Origin: Parvibaculum sp.
Lineage (GTDB): Bacteria > Pseudomonadota > Alphaproteobacteria > Parvibaculales > Parvibaculaceae
Direction: 5' to 3'
DNA length: 64,000 nucleotides
Assembly: GCA_030645235.1 (NCBI GenBank)
Contig: JAUSMV010000030.1
Location: 1,232,988-1,296,987 of the forward strand
The position numbers were made by a program, and so were the translations under genes. The notes beneath the pieces are model-generated. The model did not search any database, was not told where the DNA came from, and saw only the letters and a list, made by a program, of their open reading frames with translations. Positions 18,761-27,908 of this stretch are shown piece after piece (within the stretch, counting starts at the first letter, position 1; the number at the start of each line of letters is the position of its first letter).

Positions 18761-19917
18761 GGAGCAACGTCTGCGTTTAGTACGTTCTGCTGGCGATAAA
18801 ATTGCTCAGCGCCGGGATGAAGCTCAATCACCAGATTGCTTGATGCCTGGCGCATCAGGGCCTTGCGCTCGGCCTGCTCGATCGCTTTGTCGGTATCTTT
18901 ACTACCTGGTTTTTCACTTTGCCCTGCAGGCAAGAGACTGCGATTGCCGGAATAGAACAGGGCTTCCGTCAAATCACGGATCAAGAAAGCGCTTTCGCGC
19001 ATATCGCAGACCCAAATCACATTGACGCCTAACGTGCTGACTTGAGGAATGAAGCGATAGGCATCATCTGCAATGATTGTTGGTGTGAGTATGCGCTGGC
19101 CTTTAATAAGAAATTGTGCCTGCTCATCGGCAATTGGCACGATGTCAATCGCACCACGATTGGAAAGATCCGCAATAAATGCTGATGGGTCGTGGCCGAC
19201 GAAGAAAAAAGCATCAAGCTGATTGCGCAACAACATCTCGGACAAACGCTCAGGTTCAGCATAAGTCGTATCGATTTTGTTTTGCCCGATGCTATAGGCC
19301 CGCAACACCATTTGCGCGGCATAGTCAGCAGCCGATCCTTTGAGGCCGAAGCCAACGCGTTTGTCCTCCATGTCAGCAGGCGTTGCGATACCGGATGCAC
19401 GTCCGGCGACCAAAAAAAGTGTTTCACGCTGAATATTGGCGATGGCGCGTAAGCTCTTGGTCGGCTTTTCACCACGAAAAGCGCCGGTCGCATGCGCTGC
19501 CTGATCAAGTACCAGCGATTGGATAAGTGCCGACTGAACATGATGCGTCGCCACCGCCCGCACATTGGCAACCGATCCTGCCGAAGATTTTACCACCGCC
19601 AATACACCCTCGACGCCGCAGGGCGCGTCGCGTTCACATGGCCCGGCGTTCGGTGTCCGACTGATGATCGCCGCAAGACGCCCGCCCCATGCAAAATAGG
19701 CTTCGTCCGATGGGCCCGTGCCGATTTGGAAAAAGGTGATATGAGCCGCTTCGCCTTCGAAGCTTGCTGGCGCCCGCCAATAGACGAGGATCACAATGCC
19801 CATCAGCAGACCCGCGCCAATACCGCCTGCAACCCAGCGTGACAAAGGGTGGGCGAGCATCTGCGCACCCTTCTGACCGAAGACGATGCCGCGTTTGCTC
19901 CATAGGTCCAAATCCAT
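18757..19917 (-). CDS. TAXI-family (TRAP-type) solute-binding protein, N-terminally anchored
   Basis: A 386-aa protein of the TRAP-transporter TAXI binding-protein family. It has ITFFQIGTGPSDEAYFAWGGRLA, RAVATHHVQSALIQSLVLDQA, KSLRAIANIQRETLFLVAGRA and VGFGLKGSAADYAAQMVLRAY. About 30 residues of basic/polar sequence precede one hydrophobic helix (AGGIGAGLLMGIVILVYW), which looks like an uncleaved anchor rather than a signal peptide. No TRAP membrane subunits are nearby, so whether it serves transport or sensing is open. Confidence 0.82.
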   Translation of the reverse strand: MDLDLWSKRGIVFGQKGAQMLAHPLSRWVAGGIGAGLLMGIVILVYWRAPASFEGEAAHITFFQIGTGPSDEAYFAWGGRLAAIISRTPNAGPCERDAPCGVEGVLAVVKSSAGSVANVRAVATHHVQSALIQSLVLDQAAHATGAFRGEKPTKSLRAIANIQRETLFLVAGRASGIATPADMEDKRVGFGLKGSAADYAAQMVLRAYSIGQNKIDTTYAEPERLSEMLLRNQLDAFFFVGHDPSAFIADLSNRGAIDIVPIADEQAQFLIKGQRILTPTIIADDAYRFIPQVSTLGVNVIWVCDMRESAFLIRDLTEALFYSGNRSLLPAGQSEKPGSKDTDKAIEQAERKALMRQASSNLVIELHPGAEQFYRQQNVLNADVAP

Positions 19918-20053
19918 ATCCCTATCTAAGCAGGTCCGAAAGCATCATGAAAGCCGCAGAACTGGGCCATTGTTATCATTAATCTTTTCTTGATGGATCA
20001 CAGGCACAATCCAATTTGCGCTTTATCCGCCCCACACGGGACGTTCCGGATTG

Positions 20054-20953
20054 ATGTTTGATATGAACGCTAACGCCACAGATTTTTCAGCCGTTCCCGC
20101 TCCGCGCGCCTTGTGCCGGACGCTGATGCTTGCGACCGCCCTTACGACGACAATAATGCTGGCGAGTTGCGCCACAACCGACACAGCGGTTAAAGGCGAC
20201 ACCCCGGCTCAGGCATTGCACACCGACAACGCGAAGGAACCACAGAACGACAACGCCCTTCGTGAAGCAGCCATTACCTCGACAAAGTCGCAAGACTATG
20301 TGGCAGCCGCCGCTTATTGGGGCAGCCTCTATGATAAGAACGAAAGCGACACTGAAGCCGCTCTCAACTATTCAAAAGCCCTGCGCCAGATCGGCTCAGT
20401 GGCTCAAGCTCTCACCGTGATGCAGAATGCGCAGCGCGGTGCGTCTGATAACGGCGACGTGATGGCCGAGTATGGCAAGGTGCTCGCCGCCACAGGCCAC
20501 CCCGATCAGGCTTCTGCCGTGCTTTCTCGTGCTTTTGAACTGAAGCCCAAAGACTGGACCGTCTTATCCGCTCAGGGCGTGACTTTCGATCAGCTTGGCC
20601 GCTACAAAGATGCGCAAGCCAAGTATCAGGCTGCGCTCGACATTGTTCCGGACAACTCTAATGTGCTGACCAATCTCGGACTGTCTTATGCCATTGAAGG
20701 CAATCTCGACAATGCCGAAAGCACATTGCGTAAAGCTGTGGCGAATCCCCGCGCTTCTGCGAGTGCCAGACAGAATCTCGCCGTTGTACTGGCCTTACAG
20801 GGTAAGTTTGATGAAGCAACGCGCCTTGCGCGCGCGGATCTTCCACTCAACGTGGCTGACAATAACATCGCCTATTTGCGCGATATGCTGACCCAGCCTG
20901 CCCTTTGGAAGCAGATGGAAACGCTGGATCAAAGCAAGCCCGCCACCAACTGA
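20054..20953 (+). CDS. tadD: Flp pilus assembly TPR lipoprotein TadD
   Basis: Predicted outer-membrane pilotin-like TPR protein of the Tad system, about 299 aa. The N-terminus has a lipobox-like TIMLASCATT, so lipidation is likely. Tetratricopeptide repeats follow from about residue 80 to 270 (for example AEYGKVLAATGHPDQASAVLSRAFELKP; LGRYKDAQAKYQAALDIVP; NLGLSYAIEGNLDNAESTLRKAV). ATG 20054 is used; ATG 20063 is possible. It is convergent with tadC across a bidirectional terminator, the usual place for tadD beside cpa-tad operons in Rhizobiales. Confidence 0.88.
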   Translation: MFDMNANATDFSAVPAPRALCRTLMLATALTTTIMLASCATTDTAVKGDTPAQALHTDNAKEPQNDNALREAAITSTKSQDYVAAAAYWGSLYDKNESDTEAALNYSKALRQIGSVAQALTVMQNAQRGASDNGDVMAEYGKVLAATGHPDQASAVLSRAFELKPKDWTVLSAQGVTFDQLGRYKDAQAKYQAALDIVPDNSNVLTNLGLSYAIEGNLDNAESTLRKAVANPRASASARQNLAVVLALQGKFDEATRLARADLPLNVADNNIAYLRDMLTQPALWKQMETLDQSKPATN

Positions 20954-20974
20954 TTAGCGGCACATACCGAAAGA

Positions 20975-21006
20975 AAAAGGCGCCCCGTCCGGGCGCCTTC
21001 TTCTTT
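20975..21006. terminator. Bidirectional terminator between tadD and tadC
   Basis: GGCGCC (20979-20984) pairs with GGCGCC (20992-20997) in a GC-rich hairpin. It is preceded by AAAAA and followed by TTCTTCTTT, so it can stop both convergent transcripts. Confidence 0.85.
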
Positions 21007-21022
21007 GGACATTCGTCGCTCA

Positions 21023-21988
21023 TCACCAGCCAAAAACTTTGATCGCGGCAGGCCCCAGGATGACGCAAAAAAGAACTGGAAGAAAGAACGCAATCATCGG
21101 CACAGTGAGCTTCGGTGGCAAGGCAGCAGCCTTCTTTTCGGCAGCAGCCATACGCATGTCACGATTTTCTTGTGCCATCACGCGCAAGGATTGACCAAGT
21201 GGTGTACCATAACGCTCCGCCTGAATAAGGCTTGTCACCACCGCTTTGACACCCGGCAGACCTGTGCGCGACGCCAGATTTTCATATGCCTTGCGCCGCT
21301 CCTGCAAATAGGAAAGTTCAGCCGTTGTGATAGACAGCTCTTCTGCAAGCTCCACCGACTGTGCACCAATTTCGGCGGCGACTTTAGCGAAAGCGGCTTC
21401 AACTGACATACCACTTTCGACGCAGATCAGCAAAAGGTCAAGCGCGTCGGGAAAGGCTTTCTGGATCGACTCCTGACGGCGCGCGATCACATTCTGCACA
21501 AACAGATTAGGCAGATAGAAGCCAAACAAAGCGCCACCGCCTGCAACCGCGATGCGTGCCATTGTTGCCAGGCCAAAACTGTTGATGCCGTAGAGATAGA
21601 GAAGTGTCAGAAAGAAAACGACCGGTGGCATGACGAAGCGGAAGAAAATGAACGTATAGATAGGCCCCTGTCCGCGAAAACCGGCCTGGCGCAACTTTTC
21701 CTTGATGGCTTCGTTCTCAAGCATACGGCCCTGCGCGAAACGCTCAACAACGTCTTTGATAAAACCCTTATGAGCCTGACGCAGACGACCTCGGTCATTT
21801 GTCATCTGCTCACGATACCGCTGACGCAGTGCGTCGCGCTCTGTCGCGGCAAGCTTCATGCGATTGCTCAACTTGTCTGTTTCCAGCAAGGGCATCGTAA
21901 GCGTCACAATAGTTGCGAATGCAGCAATCGCGACAAGGATCATCACGGCACTTTCGATGTTGAAGAGTGAGGCGACGAGCGAATACAT
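21023..21988 (-). CDS. tadC: Tad pilus inner-membrane protein TadC
   Basis: Polytopic platform protein (321 aa) of the Tad secretion machine, related to GspF of type II secretion. It has an N-terminal helix (AVMILVAIAAFATIVTLTMPL), a central helix pair (FFRFVMPPVVFFLTLLYLYG; VAGGGALFGFYLPN) and the GspF-type cytoplasmic domain (FPDALDLLLICVESGMSVEAAFAKVA). A C-terminal helix follows (VPMIAFFLPVLFCVILGPAAI). It is the last gene of the flp-cpa-tad operon and is separated from tadB by 7 bp. Confidence 0.92.
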   Translation of the reverse strand: MYSLVASLFNIESAVMILVAIAAFATIVTLTMPLLETDKLSNRMKLAATERDALRQRYREQMTNDRGRLRQAHKGFIKDVVERFAQGRMLENEAIKEKLRQAGFRGQGPIYTFIFFRFVMPPVVFFLTLLYLYGINSFGLATMARIAVAGGGALFGFYLPNLFVQNVIARRQESIQKAFPDALDLLLICVESGMSVEAAFAKVAAEIGAQSVELAEELSITTAELSYLQERRKAYENLASRTGLPGVKAVVTSLIQAERYGTPLGQSLRVMAQENRDMRMAAAEKKAAALPPKLTVPMIAFFLPVLFCVILGPAAIKVFGW

Positions 21989-21995
21989 GTTTGCC

Positions 21996-22976
21996 TCAGA
22001 AGTTGAAATTGATCATTTTGCGCATGACGAGTACACCCACAAGCATCCACATCAGGCCACCGACAATGATCATATTGCCAGTCGTCGTAACGATGAGCGG
22101 CATCAAATAGTCCGGGGAGGTAAGATAAAGCACGGCCATAACGCCCGGCGGCAAGGAGCCAATGATGGCAGCAGATGATTTGGCTTCCTGGGACACGGAT
22201 TGAATTTTCGCCCGCATTTTTTTCCGTTCACGCAGAACCTTCGACAGGTTAGTCAGAGCTTCAGCAAGATTGCCACCCGATTTCGCCTGAATGCTAAGTA
22301 CGATCTGAAAGAAATTGACTTCGGCAAGCGGCATACGTTCAAATATTTTAGCCAAACCCTGATCGAGTGTGATACCGATCTTCTGTCCTTCCACGAGATC
22401 CCTAAATTCAGTGCGTACCGGTTCAGCCGCTTCATTGGCGATAATGCGCAAGCAGTCATTAATCGGCAGGCCTGATTTCACACCACGCACAATCACGTCA
22501 ATGGCATTGGCAAATTCCTCGAGGAATGCTTTCTGCCGGCGAGTAACCAAAAAATTGAGAATCCAACGTGGCATGCCAAAGCCCGCCGCGAAGCCCGCTC
22601 CAAGCGCAATAATCGGCGCAAAGCCAAGCAGCATGATAAGTGCTGCGACGGCGAGACCAACGCCCGCACTAATCATATGGAATTTTTTGGGTTCAGTTTC
22701 ATAGCCGGCGCGTTGAAGCTTGGTGCGTAATGAAATTTTCTTACTAGCGTTCTGCTTTTCTTCAAGCGAGTTCAGCGTATCCTGCACCTGCTTGCGACGC
22801 TTCTCATTGTTATCGACTTCACCTTCGCCACGCAGAGCTTTGGCCCGGTTCGGCCCCGCCATCTGCGCCATGCGTTGTGAAGTCTTGGTCTCCCTAGATA
22901 TGAACGTGAATCCCAAAGCAGCGATGCAAAGCGCCGACAGGATCGCAATTCCAAAAATAGCCAAGGTCGAACCCAT
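21996..22976 (-). CDS. tadB: Tad pilus inner-membrane protein TadB
   Basis: Partner of TadC in the inner-membrane platform. From MGSTLAIFG (ATG 22976) the product is 326 aa. It has an N-terminal helix, then a charged stretch (GEGEVDNNEKRRKQVQDTLNSLEEKQ) and helices VGLAVAALIMLLGFAPIIALGAG. The GspF domain contains EFANAIDVIVRGVKSGLPINDCLRII. A longer frame exists to 23060 but overlaps the cpaF end, so the internal ATG is favoured. It lies between cpaF and tadC in the pilus operon. Confidence 0.92.
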   Translation of the reverse strand: MGSTLAIFGIAILSALCIAALGFTFISRETKTSQRMAQMAGPNRAKALRGEGEVDNNEKRRKQVQDTLNSLEEKQNASKKISLRTKLQRAGYETEPKKFHMISAGVGLAVAALIMLLGFAPIIALGAGFAAGFGMPRWILNFLVTRRQKAFLEEFANAIDVIVRGVKSGLPINDCLRIIANEAAEPVRTEFRDLVEGQKIGITLDQGLAKIFERMPLAEVNFFQIVLSIQAKSGGNLAEALTNLSKVLRERKKMRAKIQSVSQEAKSSAAIIGSLPPGVMAVLYLTSPDYLMPLIVTTTGNMIIVGGLMWMLVGVLVMRKMINFNF

Positions 22977-22990
22977 AATCTGACTTTCGA

Positions 22991-24466
22991 TCAGTCTTGC
23001 GCACGGTCGAGGGCCGCGCCGAGAGCATGATGCTGGTTGTAGTAACGCGCACGGTCCCAAAAAGCCGGGCGCGCAATACCCGTTGCCTTATGCTTACCAA
23101 TCAGCTTGCCGGATTCGTCTTCGCCCTGAATGTCATAGACAAAGAGATCCTGCGTAATGATGACATCGCCTTCCGTACCGAGCACTTCGGTAATATGCGT
23201 TATGCGGCGTGAACCATCACGGAGACGTGCGGCCTGAATGATGATGTCGATTGAGCCGGTAATCATTTCGCGAATAGTCTTGGATGGCAACGCAAAGCCC
23301 CCCATGGTGATCATGCCCTCAAGACGCGATAAGGCTTCGCGCGGACTGTTGGCATGGAGCGTACCCATCGATCCGTCATGGCCGGTGTTCATGGCTTGAA
23401 GCAAGTCAAAGGCTTCTGGTCCGCGCACCTCACCAACGATGATACGTTCTGGGCGCATACGCAAACAGTTGCGCACGAGCTCCGTCATGGTGATCTGACC
23501 CTGACCTTCAAGGTTCGGAGGGCGGGTTTCGAGGCGAACGACGTGCGGCTGCTGTAACTGAAGTTCGGCGGCGTCCTCACAGGTGATAACACGCTCATCA
23601 GGTTCAATGAAGGCCGTGAGGCAGTTCAACAAAGTTGTCTTACCCGAACCGGTACCACCTGAAATCAACGTGTTGCAACGAACCTTGCCGATGATTGCGA
23701 GAACTTCCGCACCTTCCTGAGAGATGGAACCCCATTCAACGAGGTTCTGCATCGTGAGTTTTTCACGACGGAACTTACGAATGGTAAGCGCGGGCCCATC
23801 AATAGCTAGAGGCGGCACGATGACGTTAACACGACTACCATCAGGTAAGCGCGCATCGCAAATGGGGCTTGATTCATCGACACGGCGACCGACCTGACTC
23901 ACGATGCGTTGGCAGATATTCATCAATTGGCTGTTGTCGCGGAATCGAACATTAGTCAGCTCAACTTTGCCACCAACTTCGATGAAAGTGCGATCTGCAC
24001 CATTGACCATGATATCAGCAATGTCGTCGCGAGCGAGGAGCGGCTCAAGCGGGCCATATCCCAGCACGTCGTTGCAAATATCCTGCAACAGGGCTTCCTG
24101 CTCGGAGATCGACATGACGACGTTCTTGATCGAAAGAATTTCGTTGACGATATCGCGTATTTCTTCGCGCGCACTCTCACCATCGAGCTGTGCTAACTGC
24201 GTCAGATCAATGGTGTCGATCAGGGCATTGAAGATTGTTGTTTTAATCTGGTAGTAGTTTTCTGACCGCTGATCAGACGCCTTAGGTTTGGCGGTTACTG
24301 TTTTAGCGACCGGTGCAACAACAGGAGCCGGGGTGGGTTTGGGAGCGGGCTTCGCGGCATGAGGAGCCGGAGCAGCAGACTTCTCCACCTGCGCCAGTGA
24401 AGGAGCAGGCTGGGGCGCCGCGACTGTGCGCGGAGCAGACTGGGTATCGTTACGCCGTCCAAACAC
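22991..24466 (-). CDS. cpaF: Tad pilus ATPase CpaF/TadA
   Basis: Cytoplasmic GspE-family ATPase that drives Flp pilus assembly. The 491-aa product starts at GTG 24466 behind a GGAGGG site 8-9 nt upstream. The first 65 residues are rich in Ala, Pro and Lys. The core follows with LEPLLARDDIADIMVNGADR, VDESSPICDARLPDGSRVN, Walker A GGTGSGKT (270-277), the His/Asp boxes (CEDAAELQL; RPPNLEGQGQIT) and RMRPERIIVGEVRGPEAFD. It lies between cpaE and tadB in the operon. Confidence 0.95.
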   Translation of the reverse strand: MFGRRNDTQSAPRTVAAPQPAPSLAQVEKSAAPAPHAAKPAPKPTPAPVVAPVAKTVTAKPKASDQRSENYYQIKTTIFNALIDTIDLTQLAQLDGESAREEIRDIVNEILSIKNVVMSISEQEALLQDICNDVLGYGPLEPLLARDDIADIMVNGADRTFIEVGGKVELTNVRFRDNSQLMNICQRIVSQVGRRVDESSPICDARLPDGSRVNVIVPPLAIDGPALTIRKFRREKLTMQNLVEWGSISQEGAEVLAIIGKVRCNTLISGGTGSGKTTLLNCLTAFIEPDERVITCEDAAELQLQQPHVVRLETRPPNLEGQGQITMTELVRNCLRMRPERIIVGEVRGPEAFDLLQAMNTGHDGSMGTLHANSPREALSRLEGMITMGGFALPSKTIREMITGSIDIIIQAARLRDGSRRITHITEVLGTEGDVIITQDLFVYDIQGEDESGKLIGKHKATGIARPAFWDRARYYNQHHALGAALDRAQD

Positions 24467-24483
24467 GCGTTAGACCCTCCGGG

Positions 24484-25755
24484 TCATCCTTTGCGGGCAA
24501 GCCGCTGCAGGAAAGATTTCTTGGCTGCCTTTATCGGCATAGGTTCACGACCACAAAGCTGCTTGGCGAGATAACGCATGCCTTCAGTTGCTTTGCTTTT
24601 ACTGTCGAGCTCTTCGATCATCTGGCCGTTATTGGCCGCCGCGCCGAAGAGGCCTGGATTGAACGGCAGCACCAATGTTGGTTCGATGCCGATGGCCTCG
24701 GCAAAATCTTTAACCGGAATTTCAGGGCGCTTTGGAACGCCCACCTGATTGATCACCAGATGCGGCATGCCATCGTTAGAACGCATCTGCTTGGCCAGAT
24801 CGATAATATTCTTGGCATTGCGCAAGGATGCGAGGTCCGGCGTCGCAGTGATGACGATTTCATCGGCGGACATCAGCAACTTCTTCGTCCAAGGCGACCA
24901 GATATGTGGCAAATCAACGATGACACAAGGCACTGTCTCGCGCACAATTTCGAGCACGGATTCAAAGCTTTCCGCATCCATGTCAAGATCGCGGTCAAGC
25001 ACAGCCGGTGCCGCAAAGAGGCTCAAGTGATCTGAGCACTTGACGAGCAAGCGATCGAGCAACACGTCGTCAAGACGTTCGGGCGCCATCAGCGCATCGG
25101 CAATGCCCTGCGCGGGATCGTGATTGAAGTCGAGACCGGCTGTACCGAAAGCGAGATCAAGATCGGTGATGATCACATCTTCGTTCATGCGCGTTGAAAT
25201 GCACCAACCTACGTTATGAGCAATCGTGCTCGAACCCGTACCGCCTTTGGCACCCATGAAGGCAATGGAGCGACCGATTGGCGGTGAGTCCGGATCAACA
25301 TAAAGACGCGAAACAGCTTCAATGATCTGGATGGGTGAGAGCGGTGTCACGAGATACTCGTTGACGCCCTGACGGATCATTTCACGGTAGACTGAAACAT
25401 CATTGAGATGCCCCAGCACAACAACCTTCGTACCGGCGTCACAGACTTCAGCAAGGCTCGCCAGATGACCAAACAGCTCGTTGCCGCCCGCCATTGTCTC
25501 AACCAGAATAAGATTCGGCGTCGCTGTCTGCTGATAGAAATCCGCCGCAGCGCGCATGCCGCCCATATGCACAGTCAGATGCGCTTTGGCCAAACGACGA
25601 TCTTCGCCTGCGCGCTGAATGATGCTGCCTGTGTTCGGATTTTCGCAGAAGGCATGAATCGTGATGCGCGGCACAGGTTTCATCACCGGTGCGGCCAACG
25701 TATCCTCCGTCGGCATCGGCGGCGGATCAATTTGCATGTGCGCTAGATTGCTCAT
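24484..25755 (-). CDS. cpaE: Pilus assembly localisation ATPase CpaE/TadZ
   Basis: ParA/MinD-like protein (423 aa) with an N-terminal receiver-like domain, thought to place the pilus machine at the pole. The receiver-like part includes NLILVETMAGGNELFGHLASL and GTKVVVLGHLNDVSVYREMIR. The P-loop reads GAKGGTGSSTIAHNVGW, a deviant Walker A in which the usual Lys before Ser/Thr is Ser; I recall such atypical P-loops from CpaE proteins. VIITDLDLAFGTAGLDFN is the expected switch region. ATGA overlap with cpaD indicates coupling. Confidence 0.92.
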   Translation of the reverse strand: MSNLAHMQIDPPPMPTEDTLAAPVMKPVPRITIHAFCENPNTGSIIQRAGEDRRLAKAHLTVHMGGMRAAADFYQQTATPNLILVETMAGGNELFGHLASLAEVCDAGTKVVVLGHLNDVSVYREMIRQGVNEYLVTPLSPIQIIEAVSRLYVDPDSPPIGRSIAFMGAKGGTGSSTIAHNVGWCISTRMNEDVIITDLDLAFGTAGLDFNHDPAQGIADALMAPERLDDVLLDRLLVKCSDHLSLFAAPAVLDRDLDMDAESFESVLEIVRETVPCVIVDLPHIWSPWTKKLLMSADEIVITATPDLASLRNAKNIIDLAKQMRSNDGMPHLVINQVGVPKRPEIPVKDFAEAIGIEPTLVLPFNPGLFGAAANNGQMIEELDSKSKATEGMRYLAKQLCGREPMPIKAAKKSFLQRLARKG

Positions 25756-26459
25756 TTAGCTACCTCACTCAACGCCGCTGAATCGTGATCGTCACGAGCT
25801 GTGGCGGTGATTTCACCCTTACGGTACTTCGTAAATACTTCGCCGCGACGCGCCGCATCGCTTGCCGTCATCACGCGGGGCGTGACGAGATCAGCGGGAT
25901 CGGCGACCATGGCGGCCAGATTGTTTTGTGTCGTGCAGCCCAAATTCCGCGTCGGTGTATTGTTGGGATTATAGGAATAGGAGTCCGACCAATCGCCACA
26001 AGGGCTGGCTACAGCCACAAACCGTTTATACGACACGATGATCGGCGCGGTCTGATTGGCAGCCGAGGCGCGATAAGGTGTGTAGGACACACGATTGGCA
26101 GGCACACCCGATTGAGTAAGCGTGTCGCGTACATCTGCAAGCACATTCATCGCAATCGCGGTGTTCGACGAGCCCGACGGCGTTGCAACGGTGAGTGCGC
26201 CGTGTCCGCGCTCTTTGTAAGCGTCTACAAAGCCCTCCAATGCAGCGCGATCTTCAACGCTGAGGCCGCTCGAGGCGGCAATGTTGAGCGTCGGCACGTC
26301 CGGCTGCACTGAAATCGGATGGCTGTATGACGCATCAAACTGTGCCTCCTCCACTCCGTTGAACCCACCGCAGCCGGCAAGTGCCAGCGAGGCGAGAAGC
26401 GGAAGGATTAGCAGACTGGAGACTGAGCGTTGTTTCTTCATTTTGACATCGCTTTCCAT
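25752..26459 (-). CDS. cpaD: Pilus assembly lipoprotein CpaD
   Basis: CpaD is needed for the outer-membrane secretin of Tad pili. The 235-aa product has a signal peptide with lipobox (LLASLALAGCGG) and the family region TLNIAASSGLSVEDRAALEGFV. It has VASPCGDWSDSYSYNPNNTPTRNLGCTTQNNLAAMVADPADLV, given here in parts because two conserved Cys (CGDW and LGCTTQ) define the family. The C-terminus runs AARRGEVFTKYRKGE. The start ATG overlaps the cpaC stop as TGATG; a second ATG six codons in (MKKQRS) is possible. Confidence 0.9.
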   Translation of the reverse strand: MESDVKMKKQRSVSSLLILPLLASLALAGCGGFNGVEEAQFDASYSHPISVQPDVPTLNIAASSGLSVEDRAALEGFVDAYKERGHGALTVATPSGSSNTAIAMNVLADVRDTLTQSGVPANRVSYTPYRASAANQTAPIIVSYKRFVAVASPCGDWSDSYSYNPNNTPTRNLGCTTQNNLAAMVADPADLVTPRVMTASDAARRGEVFTKYRKGEITATARDDHDSAALSEVAK

Positions 26460-27904
26460 CAATCCACCACAAACCCAACGGGGCCCTCAAGTTTCTTGTC
26501 CGTCGGCGCGGCCCCTTTAACGCCATAAGTCGCGTTGAGGCGGCCCATCAGAATCGTGTCCATATCGCTTGCCGGAGCAAAACCATCAGTCGGTAAGGCA
26601 AGCTTGTCGCGGCTCGTTGGATCAACGATATAGGGTGTCACGATGATAACCAGTTCGGTTTCGTTCTTCTGATAATCCCGGCTACGAAAAAGCTGACCAA
26701 GCACCGGCATGTCTTTAGCACCGGGGACACCGTCAATATTCTGCTTGGTTGAGTCCGAAAGGAGGCCCGCCATGACGAGTGAACCACCGCTTGGCATTTC
26801 AAGTGTTGTTTCGGCACGGCGCACTTTGAGCGCCGGGATCGTCAAACCGTTCTGGATCACCTGGCCCTGTGTCGTAAGCTCGCTTACTTCAGTCGAGAGC
26901 TTAAGGCTAATACGGCCTTCGCTAAGAACAACCGGCGTGAAGGCAAGACCGACACCGAAAGGCTTATAAGTCACGGTGATGTTGCCATCCTGATCTTTTG
27001 CCGTTGGCACGGGAAACTCACCACCGGCCAAAAACTTTGCGCCTTCGCCCGAAATGGCTGTCAATGTCGGTTCGGCCAATGTGCGCACCAAACCGTCTTC
27101 TTCAAGTGCCTTGAGAGACGAGGCGAGCGTCATGTTGCCCGCCGTGCCGCCCACGCCAGCATTGGCACCACCAAGCGCGGCGCCCTGAATAGAAAAGGGA
27201 TTTGATGTTGCGAGATTAAGCGCAAGATTTCCGATATCACCGACCGCGGAGAGATTGACGCCTAACTGTTTGATGACGCTGCGCTGCATTTCTGCAACCG
27301 TCACTTTGAGCATCACCTGTTCCTTGCCTTCAATGGCAAGCATATTGAGCACCTTATCCGTCGATCCCACGTAGCGCGCCGCAAGGTCGCGGGCCTTGTC
27401 AGCTTCAGATGCGTTGGCCACAGAACCGGAGAGCACGATGTGATCGTTCATCGCCTGCACGTCAATGCGCGCATCAGGAAAGAACTGGTGCAACGTGTCG
27501 CGCAGGCTCGACAGATCACGCTCAACACGAATTTCGAGATTAACGATCTGCTGACCTTTTTCGTTAAAGAAGAAAGCATTGGTCTGACCGACCTTGAGGC
27601 CGATCAGATAGATGCGCTTGGCGGTGCGGACAACAGCATCCACAATCGCGGGGTCAGAGACCAGCACGTCGCGCGCAGCGACTGGCAACTCAACAACAGC
27701 CGCCTTGTTCAATCCAAGCACGATACTGCGCGTCGATGTGCCCGTTCCGCCATTATCCACTTTCACCAATTGAGCTTCGTTGACGCTCGCCTGAACAGGA
27801 ACGGTGAGAGAGAAAGCGATGCTGCCGGCGAGGAGAACGCGCGCAAGGCGTGGCATAATCACCGAGTAAAGTCGCGTCATGATTTTCATTTTTCCTAGTA
27901 CCAT
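26459..27904 (-). CDS. cpaC: Tad pilus outer-membrane secretin CpaC/RcpA
   Basis: Secretin (481 aa) forming the outer-membrane pore for the Flp pilus. After a signal peptide (LARVLLAGSIAFSLTVPVQA) comes the pilus/secretin N-domain (VLGLNKAAVVELPVAARDVLV, KVGQTNAFFFNEKGQQI). A BON-like domain follows (DARIDVQAMNDHIVLSGSVAN), then the secretin barrel with LAEPTLTAISGEGAKFLAGGEFPVP and VPVLGQLFRSRDY-like GAKDMPVLGQLFRSRDYQKNE. GAGG lies upstream of ATG 27904; an ATG five codons in also has AGGA. Confidence 0.94.
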   Translation of the reverse strand: MVLGKMKIMTRLYSVIMPRLARVLLAGSIAFSLTVPVQASVNEAQLVKVDNGGTGTSTRSIVLGLNKAAVVELPVAARDVLVSDPAIVDAVVRTAKRIYLIGLKVGQTNAFFFNEKGQQIVNLEIRVERDLSSLRDTLHQFFPDARIDVQAMNDHIVLSGSVANASEADKARDLAARYVGSTDKVLNMLAIEGKEQVMLKVTVAEMQRSVIKQLGVNLSAVGDIGNLALNLATSNPFSIQGAALGGANAGVGGTAGNMTLASSLKALEEDGLVRTLAEPTLTAISGEGAKFLAGGEFPVPTAKDQDGNITVTYKPFGVGLAFTPVVLSEGRISLKLSTEVSELTTQGQVIQNGLTIPALKVRRAETTLEMPSGGSLVMAGLLSDSTKQNIDGVPGAKDMPVLGQLFRSRDYQKNETELVIIVTPYIVDPTSRDKLALPTDGFAPASDMDTILMGRLNATYGVKGAAPTDKKLEGPVGFVVD

Positions 27905-27908
27905 GATG

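Noticed and set aside
19979..19993. CtrA-like site TTAA-N7-TTGA upstream of tadD
   Set aside because: One mismatch from TTAA-N7-TTAA and no second site; too weak to call, although CtrA controls pili in Caulobacter.
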